Below, piece after piece: positions 55,522 to 64,000 of a stretch of 64,000 nt of DNA. The notes beneath the pieces are model-generated. The model did no database searches. It was not told where the DNA came from and saw only the letters and a program-made list of their open reading frames with translations. The position numbers and the translations under genes were made by a program. Origin of the DNA: Cyanodermella asteris (lineage: Eukaryota > Ascomycota > Lecanoromycetes > Ostropales > Stictidaceae); NCBI GenBank assembly GCA_900618795.1, contig UYJD01000010.1, forward strand, positions 1,249,956-1,313,955, in the 5' to 3' direction. Each line of letters starts with the position of its first letter. Positions within the stretch are counted from its first letter, which is position 1.

Positions 55522-56290
55522 TTCAAGGTAGCATAGTCATGGCTTTGATATCCTGTCTGTTCTTCAGCATCCGCCGATTCGTGCTTTTGGTGAAGATCTC
55601 AGACTTTGCATGGTTTCGTGGTGAAAACCCGCGAGGGACGGGTGTGAAGCACAGGGCAGCTTTTTGTAGACGAACATGTAGACGAACAGATACAAGGACA
55701 AAGTCTTGTGGTCTCACGTAGTTTCCGTTGATGATGGTGAGGATCGAGTGGGTACTGTTGATATTTGTTCACATGCCCGTGCGCGTTGCCAAATTCTGGC
55801 CAACACAAATGTCGTCACTGATTCTGGCAGGCCATCGCACCTGTAAAGCCGTCACTTGAGAGCTCTCTCTTATTCCATCCATCTTCTGAAGGAATCAGTT
55901 GCGGGACAAGACCCTGCCGAGCTGCATCTACCGTGTTGATCGCTCGGTGCAATATCGGACTCCGATCGCAAGTCGACCACGAGGGTCCTTGTTGGTGCCG
56001 AGGGCAGCGAGCATGCCAAATGGCAAGCCTTGACGCGACCTGCTGCAGCCATCTATGCGAGGTCGAGTACTTATAGAAGCTGGTTTCGAGTGGACGTCTA
56101 CTTGCAAAGACATGTATGAATGATTGACCATTTGTGCTGTCAAAAAACCGTGTCACAGAGGAGCAATGCGAAATATAGCGATCGGATCGACTCTATCATT
56201 GAGATACAGGCGAACTGAGAAGGAATGATGCGACAAGCGTCTGGGTGCGCTTGCAGGCTATAAACTACTTACCGTTCGAAACCTCCGACG
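55522..56290. other. Intergenic region
   Basis: About 770 bases after the invertase with only short frames; no repeat or RNA gene seen. Confidence 0.4.
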
Positions 56291-57088
56291 ATGTCGACCT
56301 ATGCTGTCCTCGGTGCCATAGGCAACACCGGTTTCGAAGTCGTAAAGACGCTCTGGAAATCATCAGATACACACCTCAAAATCTGCGTCCGAAATGCCTC
56401 CAAGCTCGAAAGCACTTTTCAAGGAATCTCCTCGTCGTCGTCCGCATCCATATTCATAGGTTCCGTTTCGGACCCATCAACACTCACCCCTTGTCTTGAA
56501 GGCTGCTCCGCCATATTCATGACCGTCGCAACCAATACCAACACACCAGGACTGTCAATTGCACGTGAGACTGCAGCTGGAATAGTGAATGCCCTCGAAA
56601 AAGCTCGCTCGGAGGCCTAAGTGAGCGGCAGGAGCTAGGACTGTCCTCATGTCATCTGGCTGAGTTCCGCGACCTTGCACAAGCCGGCCGCGAAGCTGTT
56701 TCCTGCACTCCCGAGGGCAATCCTGTATCGTGCCGAGTGTTCTGTCTATGAGGACAGCCGCCTTGCGACGGAATATTTGTCGAAAGAAGCGCCGTGGATA
56801 CCCGTCACGAGGGCGTGTCCTGGAGCCATAGTCAAGGGCCGAAAAGCGGACTCTGTCTATGGAACGTGCGCGAGTAGCTTTACCATCAGTTATGCCGATT
56901 TGGCGGATGCGATGGTTAGGATGGCAACAGACGAGGATGTGAGATGGATTAGCGTTGGAGTGACCAGCAAAGGCGATGCCGAGATGTGGCAATTCTTCAC
57001 AGGCAACGTTCCTGAGGTACTGAAAGGCTTAGTCTTCTCTTATGTAACCGGGGCCTTTGTCCTGTACAAGAGGCTGGGATGGACATGA
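56291..57088 (+). pseudogene. NmrA-like NAD(P)-binding reductase with two in-frame stops
   Basis: A single frame runs from the ATG at 56291 to 57088 except for TAA at 56618-56620 and TAG at 56636-56638. It begins MSTYAVLGAIGNTGFEVVKTL, the NAD(P)-binding turn of NmrA-like atypical short-chain dehydrogenases. It continues GCSAIFMTVATNTN and, after the stops, CPHVIWLSSATL, VYEDSRLATEYL and SYADLADAMVRMA, the usual later blocks. The two stops would be Gln codons (CAA and CAG) before C-to-T change at CpA, the kind RIP makes. An 18-codon intron (donor GTGAAT at 56585, acceptor TAG at 56638) would remove both stops and keep the frame, but it would delete a normally conserved helix, so I judge this a pseudogene. 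A living gene is possible. Confidence 0.6.
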
Positions 57089-59544
57089 AAGGGAGCGGGA
57101 GCGAAAGCATGATCATATTACCGTCCGGGGCAGTCCTTCGGACCGGTCTGACGTTTGCGAGGCTGACACGGTACGTGGTAAATGCCATGAGCGGTCGTGG
57201 ACGAGCGCCAGTCCTCAACAACAAAATTCTATTGATCCTTTCGGTGCGCTAGTCTCAAGTAGAGCGACCGTCTGATTATACACAGCCATCTGCATAGCGC
57301 TAGCAGTCCCTTTGAAGCATATTCTGCGACTCGCAAGAATATGCTCATCCCGCCAGCAAGGTATGCAGTGCGAGTGCGGCGCATCGTTCGTGCCGCATCA
57401 ACAGTATGTGGCGCAAAGTCTTAGATGATATTACGAATTAATAGATCAGCCGACACCTCGATCTTGCGTCCTCGTGAGTGCGCACTTCCACCGTGAAACT
57501 GGAAAGGGTCCAGAGCGCCGCGCTCATAACGTCGCCTGAGTTGCTGGAACAGGCTTTGTTTCGAAATCGGATGTGTGCTAGGTTCCGTTTTCGGCAGTCC
57601 AATGGAATGCAGGCAGATCGCCACAGCTGGGCATACTGCAAGGACGTCCTTCACCATGATAGCTTCATGTCAGGTACGTGCTGGTGGTGGCTGATTGAGG
57701 TGGTTCATGCCGCATGTCCAAAGTCAAAGTCGAGCTGGCGCCATTATCCGCAACGACAAGAGCTCCGATGCACGATTTGACCCGTTTTACTGCAGCAAGC
57801 CGTGGCAAGCTGAGCATAACAATCCTCCAATGAACCGGCTTCCAACAATGATCCTGCTGCCTTGCACGACCTGCGATCGTTAGCTTGTGAAAGTGAAGAG
57901 CCTGAAACTCACCGACCTTGCCGGCTCTTGCGTGATCACGATTGGGGAGGCAGAGATCAATGTCGCAGCGAGCAAGCCAAGCAAAACAGCAAACGTCTTC
58001 ATAGTCGAAGTCTGTGGGTGGGTGCAGAGCAAAGAAGTGTGGAGGGTGAAAGAGAGACTTATTAATTCAAAGAGGCGAGCACGATGCCGGATCGAGCAAG
58101 CTGGGTGTCAAAGAAAGAGGGGAGTTTGTGCGGCCAAAGAAGTGAAGGGAAGACAGGCGTCCCTTGTGTGTAGGGCCTCGCTTGAGGAGACGCAAGAGAC
58201 TTGATACAGCTCGTAAGTTCCTATGTTGGAACATGTTCTGCAGGGGCTAGGAAGTATGGAGCGGTGATTACGCTGAGGCTTGGGTCATTTCAGCGAACTC
58301 AATTCCCAACCTTGGCCCCGACGTGAATGGCATATTGTGTGCAGGAACGAATCTTGGCTTGCTCACCTGCCACGAGGTGCCTCAATTCCCAAACATGGCT
58401 CGAGTAAGAGATGCGACGGCAAGTAGACTGGTGTCATCAAATTGTCCCAATATGCTCACGGACACGGCGTGGTTGCGAACTTGCCATCGGTCTCGAGGTT
58501 ATTTTACGCCCAGGACCTGGCTTGCCAGCACAAGGGGCCCTCGAGCTCTCATTGGCGTTAGTGCCTTTGTTTACAAGGGTGGGTGGACTGGCAAGCCGAC
58601 GACTTTGATCTGTCTCATGAGTTAAGGAATCGCTTCCAGGTTGCAGCAGAGTCGGTTGATGTTATCAAGAGGGGAGACGTGGCAAGGGAGGCTCGGGTCA
58701 GCCACACCATCTCGCCGTATCCGGCAGTCCTCCCTCTTTGCAAGTGTTTGGTGATGAGATGACAAAGACGAGAATTGGTACAAATGCCGAATCACACGCA
58801 AGGAAAGTCCTGAGAGCAAGGGAGAAGTACACCATGTTAGATAATCATCGCGTGGGGGCCGTCTACACATGGAAGACACAGTCGCCATGCAAGAGCAGAG
58901 AAGGGTTGTATACATGAGGCTCTAATAGCCAACTTTTCAGATGAATGCAGAACATTATCAGCGTCGCCAATGGGTTTCCTGTGTTTGTTGAGCAAACAGC
59001 AAGGCCTGAAAAGCACGGCCTTTCAGTCATTGTTCGAACGAATTTTCGGTATTGCAATGTCCGGCGGCCATTAACAGCCCGACCCCACAGGCTGCAGCCG
59101 CAGGCTGATTATCCAACCCGTATCTTCTTTAGCATGTCCAATGTTCGCGACACGAGATTGATGTCTGGGATAACATGGATTGTCAATCCGAGAGATGTGG
59201 ACAGATCAGGGTATTGATGACAGCCCTCAAGATCAGCATTTGAGCCGAGTCCTGACAATGTACATTTCATTGTCAGCTGATGGCCTTTCGAACATACAGA
59301 ACAAAGTGTCTAGTATAGACTTCGCTCTCTGTCCGATGGAGATGAGAATAACCATCTTCAGATCGAAGCGGACTTGGGCGGAAAATGAGATCCGGAGATC
59401 GGCTCCGATGAGATGCAGGCTTGGCGTCGCCAGCTCGCGGCGAAAAGAAAGTTGCTGTGATGTGCCGTGCAAGAACATATTCGCCTCCTGGACACTGTGG
59501 TTCTACCATCGATTTGTATTACCCCTGCAACCCCTCACAGTACA
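57089..59544. other. Long gene-free region
   Basis: About 2.45 kb. No frame carries a recognised domain. It contains paired hairpins (57316-57397). The right end is the promoter and leader of the RRM gene. Confidence 0.45.
57316..57397. repeat. Two adjacent inverted repeats
   Basis: agcatattct (57316-57325) is the exact reverse complement of agaatatgct (57336-57345). Inside it gcg and cgc also pair, leaving a 3-base loop. Thirty bases on, tgcggc (57375-57380) pairs with gccgca (57392-57397). The loop side of the first (actcgca) also complements tgcgagt at 57369-57375, so alternative pairings are possible. Origin and function are unknown. Confidence 0.6.
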
Positions 59545-60684
59545 ATGTAAGCACTTTGAAGTCTGGGACCGCGTTGGCATTTGAGATTTCTAACTTCAGT
59601 TCGCAGGTTCGCCTTCAGGAGGGCCGCGTCTCGTGCCCTTGCGACTCCGTTCTTGAATGGCCCCGTTCGTTCGGCGCAATTGCAGTCTCAAACCATCCGC
59701 ACATACTCGCTCCCCATCTCCAGAAGACCTCAGACCGTCTCATCTGCTATAACGTGGCAGCGACGTTTCGCCAGCGATGACAGCACCAATGTTGACGAGA
59801 CAAGAGCTGAGTCTGCCACGATAACGGAGCAATCCGTCCTCCAGTCAGATGCGGAAAATATCGAGGGAAGATCATCGAGTGAAGCTTCAGTGTCAGGAGA
59901 TACGTCTTCTTTCTCTGATGCGATCACAGCGGCGGCGGAGCGCACGCAGCAAGCTGTCCGGGACTCTAGTGCTCCGGAGGCTGTGGAAGAGGCGACGGCT
60001 ACCGCGACGGGGGCTATTGCAAATGCGGCTGGCGCTGGATCTGACACACCGGTCGTTCACACCGTCTTTGTGGGAAATCTCTTCTTCCACGTCGACGCCG
60101 AGGCGCTGGCGAAAAAGTTCGAACAGTTTGGTACCGTCACACACGCAAAGATAGCGAAGGACCCGCGTGGTATGAGTAAAGGGTAAGCTATTGTGCACCA
60201 CATCTTTGGCGACAGCCTGCTGACCTCGTACTCCAGATTCGGCTTTGTTGAATTCGCCGATGAGCAATCCATGAAGAATGCGCTTGAGCAGGCCAACAAT
60301 AAGATGTTTGAAGGTCGTTTGATGCTTGTAAACCCAGCTCACACCCAGATCAACAGCCGCCGCCGAACAGGCACTCGTGAGGCCAAGAAGACGGGCACGC
60401 CTTCGCGCACTCTCTGGATCGGAAACCTAGCCTATACCATGACGGATACGGACCTTAACAATCTATTCAGACCGCTCAAGAACGTCTTGGACGTCCGAGT
60501 TGCCATTGATCGCCGGACGGGCCAGGCGCGAGGCTTCGCACACGCCGACTTCCTTGATGTCGAGAGCGCTACGGCAGCATTCAAGCAGCTTGAAAGCACC
60601 GAGGTCAACGGACGATACCTGAGGGTGGATTACGGCAAGTCATATTCGTCTCACGGAGAGCGAGGAGCAAGGGACACTGAATGA
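59545..60684 (+). CDS. Mitochondrial two-RRM RNA-binding protein
   Basis: Exons 59545-59546, 59607-60182 and 60237-60684, 341 aa. The initiation codon appears split by an intron: AT at the end of exon 1 (tacaAT|gtaagc) joins G at 59607 to give M-FAFRRAASRALATPF. The 60-nt intron has GTAAGC, a CTAAC branch site and a CAG acceptor; total coding length divides by three. The N-terminus, rich in Arg, Ala and Phe with no acid, is a typical mitochondrial presequence. RRM1 (about 160-235) has VFVGNLFF and KGFGFVEF, formed by the second splice; RRM2 (about 250-325) has LWIGNLAY and RGFAHADF. RNP1 of RRM2 is degenerate. It likely binds RNA in mitochondria; targets unknown. No upstream ATG gives a better start. 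Confidence 0.8.
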
Positions 60685-61091
60685 TCCACATCCTGGTGTT
60701 TTCGCAACGGTAGAAGTGCATTAACGGCGTTGGAAGACGAGACTGGGTCCAAAATGGGGAATTTATTTGTACATTAATTCTTCGTTTCGGCTATCGAAAT
60801 AGCCATGTATCATGTGTCATCTTCCCTCATGAGGAATGCACCAAGCCCAGCACCGAGCAATGCCACCGCGTCTGATGAACTACAAAAGTGGTTCCTAGTG
60901 GTTGTGTGAACTGAGGGCACAGATGTGTTCCGTACCTGCAAGCCTGGATGTGTTGTGCCAATTCTGCCAGCATGGTTGCTCTGTGCATGGTGTCTGTGGC
61001 AGGCTATCTTAAGCTTCGATGCTTGGTCTCGATTTAGGTGCTCGGTTCCCCGACATGCAGAAATCTCGGACCGACTTTGCCACGCATCCCC
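60685..61091. other. Convergent 3' flanks (RRM gene / LSM2)
   Basis: About 400 bases, both genes pointing inward. No coding content seen. Confidence 0.4.
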
Positions 61092-61781
61092 TCAACGAGC
61101 CCTGGATGCTTGTTGAGCTGCCTCTCGTCGTGTGGCGTCTTCGAGCAATGCTGTATCAACCGCGTTGCCGAGTAAATGAACGTATCGAACCACGCTCCCT
61201 CTGATGAAGACGTTCTTGACGGAAGACTACACAGTAGACATCAGCAGCTGTCCCAAGTTCGGTCTCCGAGCTATCAAGTCGGCTGGAGATGCATGGTCCT
61301 TCCCGTGAACAGCAGTGCAATGCTTTCGTCGCGGTTCTAGTCGACAATATCGAATATGACGAGCGTGCGCAAACTGTTGATGGAGGTCTTGACTGTGTGC
61401 AGGCGCTCCAATGTTCGTATTTTGCTAGCGAAGACCTTGGAACGGAAGCGAAGGCAGTAGAACTCACCAGGTGCGGATATTTGAGCTCCTCAACGACTTG
61501 GATGTCGTCCAGCTTGATGTTGAGAAACTGGTCGACGCTCTTGAGTGTGCCGCGGATTTGAATGTCGTTCTTCAACTCGACCGTCACTTCGTGGTCAACC
61601 AGCGTCTTGAAAAAGCTAGAAAAGGTACAAGTCAGTTTCCGTCATGGTCCTTTGCTTCATCGACTCATACATGCGTGCTGGCACAGGCCATGAGTGCAAG
61701 TGGCGGGTCTGGTTTTCGTTTCCGCGTAGTGCGGTTTGTGGGGTTCGGCATTGGCTTGTGGACGTACCTGAAGAATAGCAT
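61092..61781 (-). CDS. LSM2: U6 snRNA-associated Sm-like protein LSm2
   Basis: Three exons on the minus strand: 61768-61781 (14 bases), 61468-61615 and 61092-61226, giving 98 aa. The splice joins restore MLFFSFFKTLVDHEVTVELK at the start. Sm motif 1 is VTVELKNDIQIRGTLKSVD followed by QFLNIKLDD, and Sm motif 2 is FIRGSVVRYVHL. This is the strongly conserved LSm2, part of the Lsm1-7 ring in mRNA decay and the Lsm2-8 ring bound to U6 snRNA. The short tail (AAQQASRAR) is normal. The three-exon structure with a tiny first exon resembles TIM9 in this window. Exon phases all agree. Confidence 0.95.
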
Positions 61782-62514
61782 TTTCGATGTACCGTTGAAG
61801 GAAGGTCGTAGTAAGTGAGTTGAGTTGAGGAAAGTTTGGGTCTCTGGTGTTGCAAATGGCGATGATTTGAGCGTGGAGGGATCACGGCTTGGCGCTCGAG
61901 AACCAGGCCGTTTCACTTTCGCGGTGGTGAAGATTGATGCAATCGTTCGACGTCGACGACTTGTAACGTTCAGATCTACACCCGATGAGACGTGCCATCA
62001 GTAGGAATCTCAGATGACTTGTTTGCGTGTTCCTTGCCGAGTTTTCACGATGCTTTGTGAGCTTACTTTTCAACTCCGCTGCCTGATCAATGCTACGGCT
62101 CGGCTTGAAGAACGACCACGCACAAATGCGAGAATGTGCATTGTGAGGGCAAAGTGAATTTAGTGGGGAGTTCTCCGTCGCGGTATCGAATTCACATTGG
62201 GCCGAGAGCATAAGACGTTGCTCTCAAGCCACGAAGCAGGAAAGATCCGAGCAATAAAGGCTGAAGGGTATCTCAATTCAATAATTCGCTTGTACCACTC
62301 CAGTTGAGTGGTATCAAAATGCTCATAATGCTAAACGTCTCGTCCGCCAGTAATGTCGTGGATATCAATATGCCGCCCAAATGCCCAGATGAAATTCCAA
62401 ACACGCAGTATATACGCAATCTGTGGTGATCACATACGTTGTCCTCGTAGCTTCACGTTGACTCGAAAGCCGTGATGCACCCGAGCCCGTCCTCCCGTCG
62501 GATGCCTCTGCTCA
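61782..62514. other. Intergenic region
   Basis: About 730 bases between LSM2 and the cysteine-rich gene, both on the minus strand. It holds the LSM2 promoter. No gene supported. Confidence 0.4.
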
Positions 62515-63411
62515 TCACCAGTCACTGGCCTCCATTGTCATATCCTCAAGCTCCGTGGGTATCTCCGGAGTCGTGCCGCAGTCCTCCAGCCAGCTGGCGA
62601 TCCTCCCCATGTTCTCGCCTTGGAGCTCCTTCTTGCCTTTGCCCAAGCTGAAGTTCTCCAACTCTGTATCGTCGGCGTAGCATGCTTCACACCAGACCCT
62701 GCCTTCGACACCAACCTCAATACAGCAAGCACGACAGACAGTCTTGCCTTTTGATGCTTCCAGGTCTGCCGTCAAGGGTGTGGCGCCGGAGAAGAAGGTC
62801 TGTCTGGCTGATATAATGGTTCGGCATCTCGGACCCTCGCAAACGCGAGTGCAAATATTGCATGTTCGTAACCTGCAAGTCTCACAGTCGGCGAATGATG
62901 GCAGTTCCTGTACTGACCTCGGGCGGCGATGGCAGAGGTGGCAGGCGGTCGTTGTCATGTTCAGCTGCGAGAGGCTATCGGATGAGTAGGTCAAGGCGGG
63001 AGTTGGCGGAATGACGGGTGACGATGTGAAGTGTGGTCGTTTGTTTGGGTGGGGTTGTGCAATGGGTCGTTGGAGGAAAGATGTCTTTGACTTTCGAGGC
63101 GAATTGAAAATGAAGGGTTGAGAGTGAGGCTGTGGGCTGGCAATATCTTCCGGCGGTGGAGGTCCGGAGAATGTGCTGCTGGCATCGGAGAGAGCGGGAG
63201 TAGGTGCTGTGGGCTGTGAGGAGAGTGTCTGACTTCCTGAAAGCCAGCTGAGATGGCAACTGCGAGTTGTTAGTATTGCGTGGTCTATTGGTGGTATTAC
63301 GAACCTCAGGCTAGTCTCTGCGTCAGGGCCTCGTTTCCGCTTCTTCGCACTCATGGTATTCTGCGATGTGCTGTCGGGTCCGTACGAGAAGGACCGTACT
63401 GGCGTCTGCAT
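62515..63411 (-). CDS. Cysteine-rich hypothetical protein
   Basis: 298 aa if read straight from the ATG at 63411; a later ATG (MSAKKRKRG, residue 20) is also possible. A likely 45-nt intron (63260-63304, donor GTTCGT, branch CTAAC, acceptor CAG) would drop 15 residues without a frame change. The N-terminal half is Ser/Pro-rich and basic (KKRKRG, a nuclear signal). The C-terminal half has paired Cys: CHLCHRR, CETCRLRTCNIC, CEGPRC, VCRACC, WCEAC, which look like a zinc-binding module of two or three ions. No named family is recognised; it is not a plain RING or FYVE by spacing. The acidic tail is EIPTELEDMTME. Probably a nuclear protein of unknown role. Confidence 0.6.
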   Translation of the reverse strand: MQTPVRSFSYGPDSTSQNTMSAKKRKRGPDAETSLRFVIPPIDHAILTTRSCHLSWLSGSQTLSSQPTAPTPALSDASSTFSGPPPPEDIASPQPHSQPFIFNSPRKSKTSFLQRPIAQPHPNKRPHFTSSPVIPPTPALTYSSDSLSQLNMTTTACHLCHRRPRSVQELPSFADCETCRLRTCNICTRVCEGPRCRTIISARQTFFSGATPLTADLEASKGKTVCRACCIEVGVEGRVWCEACYADDTELENFSLGKGKKELQGENMGRIASWLEDCGTTPEIPTELEDMTMEASDW

Positions 63412-63840
63412 TGCTGGTGTTGTCAGATGGAGACAGGTGGTGGGATGAGGGTAACGGTCGGTGGCTGGTTTGTAATTCGGAAGGGGTCAGCAGGTGCAGG
63501 ACAGCATCACCGAGCGGAATTGAATCTGAACGGCGAGCAATCCGAGAGATGTCTGGGTCGAAAGAGGTTGCTGGCGCGTGAGAGGAGTCGAGCAAAGTGG
63601 GTTGGCGGAGCTGGGATTAGCAGCTGAGGTACCTTGGGAGGGAGATGATGCAGCAGACCGAGATCGTGTCGGATTTGCGACGGAAAGGCGCCCGGGGTAA
63701 AGAAGCGGAAGAAAGGGAATTCGCAGGTCTTGGCGGCCGCTGTACCCCGAATCTACCGGAGCCGGAGCTGGACCGAGTAGCGCGCGACTTTCGTGTCTCG
63801 TGTCGGCTTTCTATATAGATAGACACGCGCTCTACGAGGA
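63412..63840. other. Upstream region of the cysteine-rich gene
   Basis: About 430 bases, mixed composition, with the promoter of the minus-strand gene. No gene seen. Confidence 0.35.
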
Positions 63841-64000
63841 CGCTAAGTACGTATTTTCGCTATTATATCGTGTATACCTTCTATATTACTACTCCGTTCT
63901 ACTAGGACTTATTATTTTAGCTCGATAATATTACGAGGTCGATCGTCTAACGTAGTTATTTTAACTCGTACTATTCTAGGTATGTCTAGTTACTGTAACG
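63841..64000. mobile_element. Edge of a RIP-mutated repeat (probable transposon relic)
   Basis: These 160 bases contain no CpA at all and about thirty TpA, while CpG is kept and TpG is rare. That is the mark of repeat-induced point mutation, which turns CpA to TpA in duplicated DNA. The AT-rich block starts abruptly after about 63800 and runs off the window, so the element's type cannot be seen. Confidence 0.7.

Noticed and set aside
59180-59584. Plus-strand frame that could be a first exon of the RRM gene (ATG at 59408)
   Set aside because: It can be spliced in phase, but gives a Cys-rich N-terminus unlike a mitochondrial presequence. The split start codon gives a far better N-terminus and a better branch-to-acceptor distance.

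Overview
The window is nuclear DNA from a filamentous ascomycete (Pezizomycotina). The evidence is short GT-AG introns (44-66 nt) with CTAAC/CTGAC-type branch sites, a HET-domain gene, the pH-signalling protein PalC, a type I Baeyer-Villiger monooxygenase and a cytochrome P450. The last 160 bases also carry the dinucleotide signature of repeat-induced point mutation (RIP). Gene content and compact housekeeping genes suggest a dothideomycete, but that placement is inference. No tRNA, rRNA, CRISPR array or intact transposon was found.

Layout. 1-8 kb: 3' part of a HET gene, three proteins without recognised families, then palC. 8-22 kb: housekeeping block with SEC10, a DEAH/RHA RNA helicase, a Sac7-type RhoGAP and TIM9. 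22-24.5 kb: a graveyard holding a decayed Dal5-like transporter (minus) and a decayed D-lactate dehydrogenase (plus). 25-36 kb: glutathione-dependent formaldehyde dehydrogenase, a ubiquitin-like/AN1 fusion gene, an unrecognised protein, the Rab GTPase SEC4 and a Pex28/29-like peroxin. 36.3-37 kb: a dead methyltransferase. 37.7-42.4 kb: SAM50 and PSO2/SNM1. 42.9-46.1 kb: a type I BVMO tail-to-tail with a broken P450. 46.8-57 kb: kelch protein, argininosuccinate lyase, a bZIP factor, a secreted GH32 invertase and a broken NmrA-like reductase. 57.1-59.5 kb: a long gene-free stretch with paired hairpins. 59.5-63.4 kb: a mitochondrial two-RRM protein, LSM2 and a cysteine-rich protein, followed by the RIP-mutated edge.

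Cell-biological themes are secretion and polarity (SEC4, SEC10, RhoGAP), mitochondrial import (TIM9, SAM50), RNA metabolism (helicase, LSM2, RRM protein), peroxisomes, DNA cross-link repair and arginine synthesis. Between these lie accessory genes in several states of decay.

Most notable observations: (1) the P450 carries a 103-bp internal inversion (45134-45236) that puts its I-helix on the opposite strand, and re-inverting it restores the frame exactly; (2) the RRM gene appears to have a start codon split by an intron, whose unspliced form reads ATG-TAA; (3) a gene encodes a ubiquitin-like domain ending in Gly-Gly fused to an AN1 zinc finger; (4) several broken genes carry stop codons of the kind C-to-T change at CpA would make.
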